Assembly (NCBI GenBank): GCA_030613145.1
Contig: JAUWMM010000164.1
Location: 1 to 5,433, forward strand
DNA length: 5,433 bases
From: Desulfobacterales bacterium
GTDB lineage: Bacteria > Desulfobacterota > Desulfobacteria > Desulfobacterales > C00003060
Direction: 5' to 3'
Below the pieces are notes generated by a model. That model had not been told where the DNA came from and did not search any database. It saw only the letters and a program-made list of their open reading frames with translations. This document shows, one piece after another, positions 5,181 to 5,433 of this stretch (position 1 is its first letter; every line of letters begins with the position of its first letter). The translations under genes and the position numbers were made by a program.

Positions 5181-5433
5181 CTAAAAATTAACAACGAGCG
5201 TGACCGATAGAATGGTATCAATCTCTTCTAACGTTGCAGGAACTGGTTTATTATTATACTTGACTACATAGCTCGTCTTTAACGAGAGATAATCGCTCAA
5301 TGCAGATATGAGCGCAGGTTCCGAAATCACATTATAATTGTCGCCATCTTCGAAATCATATACGTATACGACGGACTGGGAAAACTTATTCTTTTCTGTG
5401 AAAGCGTATTCATAGCCGGCAAAGGCACGGCCC
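5181..5433 (-). CDS. DUF481-type outer-membrane beta-barrel protein, C-terminal fragment
   Basis: An open frame enters from the right edge (first complete codon at 5432-5430) and runs 83 codons to TAG at 5183-5181; the start lies outside the window. The sequence has alternating hydrophobic/polar strands typical of a barrel: SVVYVYDFED (19-28 of the fragment), SEPALISALSDYLSLKTSYV (37-56), KYNNKPVPATLEEIDTIL (58-75) and the last strand SVTLVVNF. The word order YNNKPVP ... DT.LSVTLVVNF matches my recollection of the DUF481 (YdiY-like, putative salt-induced outer-membrane protein) C-terminus. The terminal phenylalanine with alternating hydrophobic residues is the classical signal recognised by the BAM complex, placing the protein in the outer membrane. 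The PEBP gene starts 29 bases downstream on the same strand, so they likely share a transcript. The precise role is unknown. Confidence 0.85.
   Translation of the reverse strand, partial: GRAFAGYEYAFTEKNKFSQSVVYVYDFEDGDNYNVISEPALISALSDYLSLKTSYVVKYNNKPVPATLEEIDTILSVTLVVNF

Overview
The window most likely comes from a Gram-negative, anaerobic bacterium of the Desulfobacterota (former Deltaproteobacteria, Desulfobacterales-like). The support is a secA-argJ pair, lipoproteins plus a C-terminally aromatic beta-barrel protein (so an outer membrane), and a cysteine-rich ferredoxin-type protein of a kind I associate with sulfate reducers. The lineage call is inference; no marker gene is complete enough to prove it.

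Left part (1-1489, + strand): the last 91 residues of SecA with its zinc-binding SEC-C tail, then, 31 bases later, a complete argJ for arginine biosynthesis. From 1486 to 1669, touching the argJ stop codon, lies a roughly 180-bp foldback element. It has near-perfect terminal inverted repeats and a TTA direct repeat on each side, which is the anatomy of a miniature transposable element. Removing it in silico rebuilds the argJ stop codon exactly. A strong, separate terminator hairpin follows at 1727-1775.

Middle part (about 1780-2919, + strand): a sigma70-like promoter, a roughly 200-base leader with small hairpins and a possible 16-codon upstream reading frame, then two lipoprotein genes 58 bases apart. 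The first resembles DUF4410 proteins. The second is a 79-residue, lysine-rich lipoprotein whose signal peptide contains a duplicated FFSC block. The 120 bases between this pair and the convergent next gene (2920-3039) hold no gene and no convincing terminator, only short A/T-rich inverted repeats.

Right part (3040-5433, - strand): a cytoplasmic multi-[4Fe-4S] protein with an apparent winged-helix segment; a 186-base gap with alternating short inverted repeats; a PEBP (YbhB/YbcL-type) gene; and the C-terminal 83 codons of a DUF481-type outer-membrane beta-barrel, which has no start inside the window. The DUF481 and PEBP genes are 29 bases apart and probably co-transcribed. The PEBP gene has two in-frame starts, each with a strong Shine-Dalgarno at the same 7-base spacing. 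The long product carries a signal peptide and the short one is a standard cytosolic PEBP, so one gene may supply two compartments.

I see no CRISPR array, tRNA, rRNA, phage gene or defence system. The observations most worth following up are the foldback element at argJ, the dual-start PEBP gene and the four-group cysteine architecture of the iron-sulfur protein.
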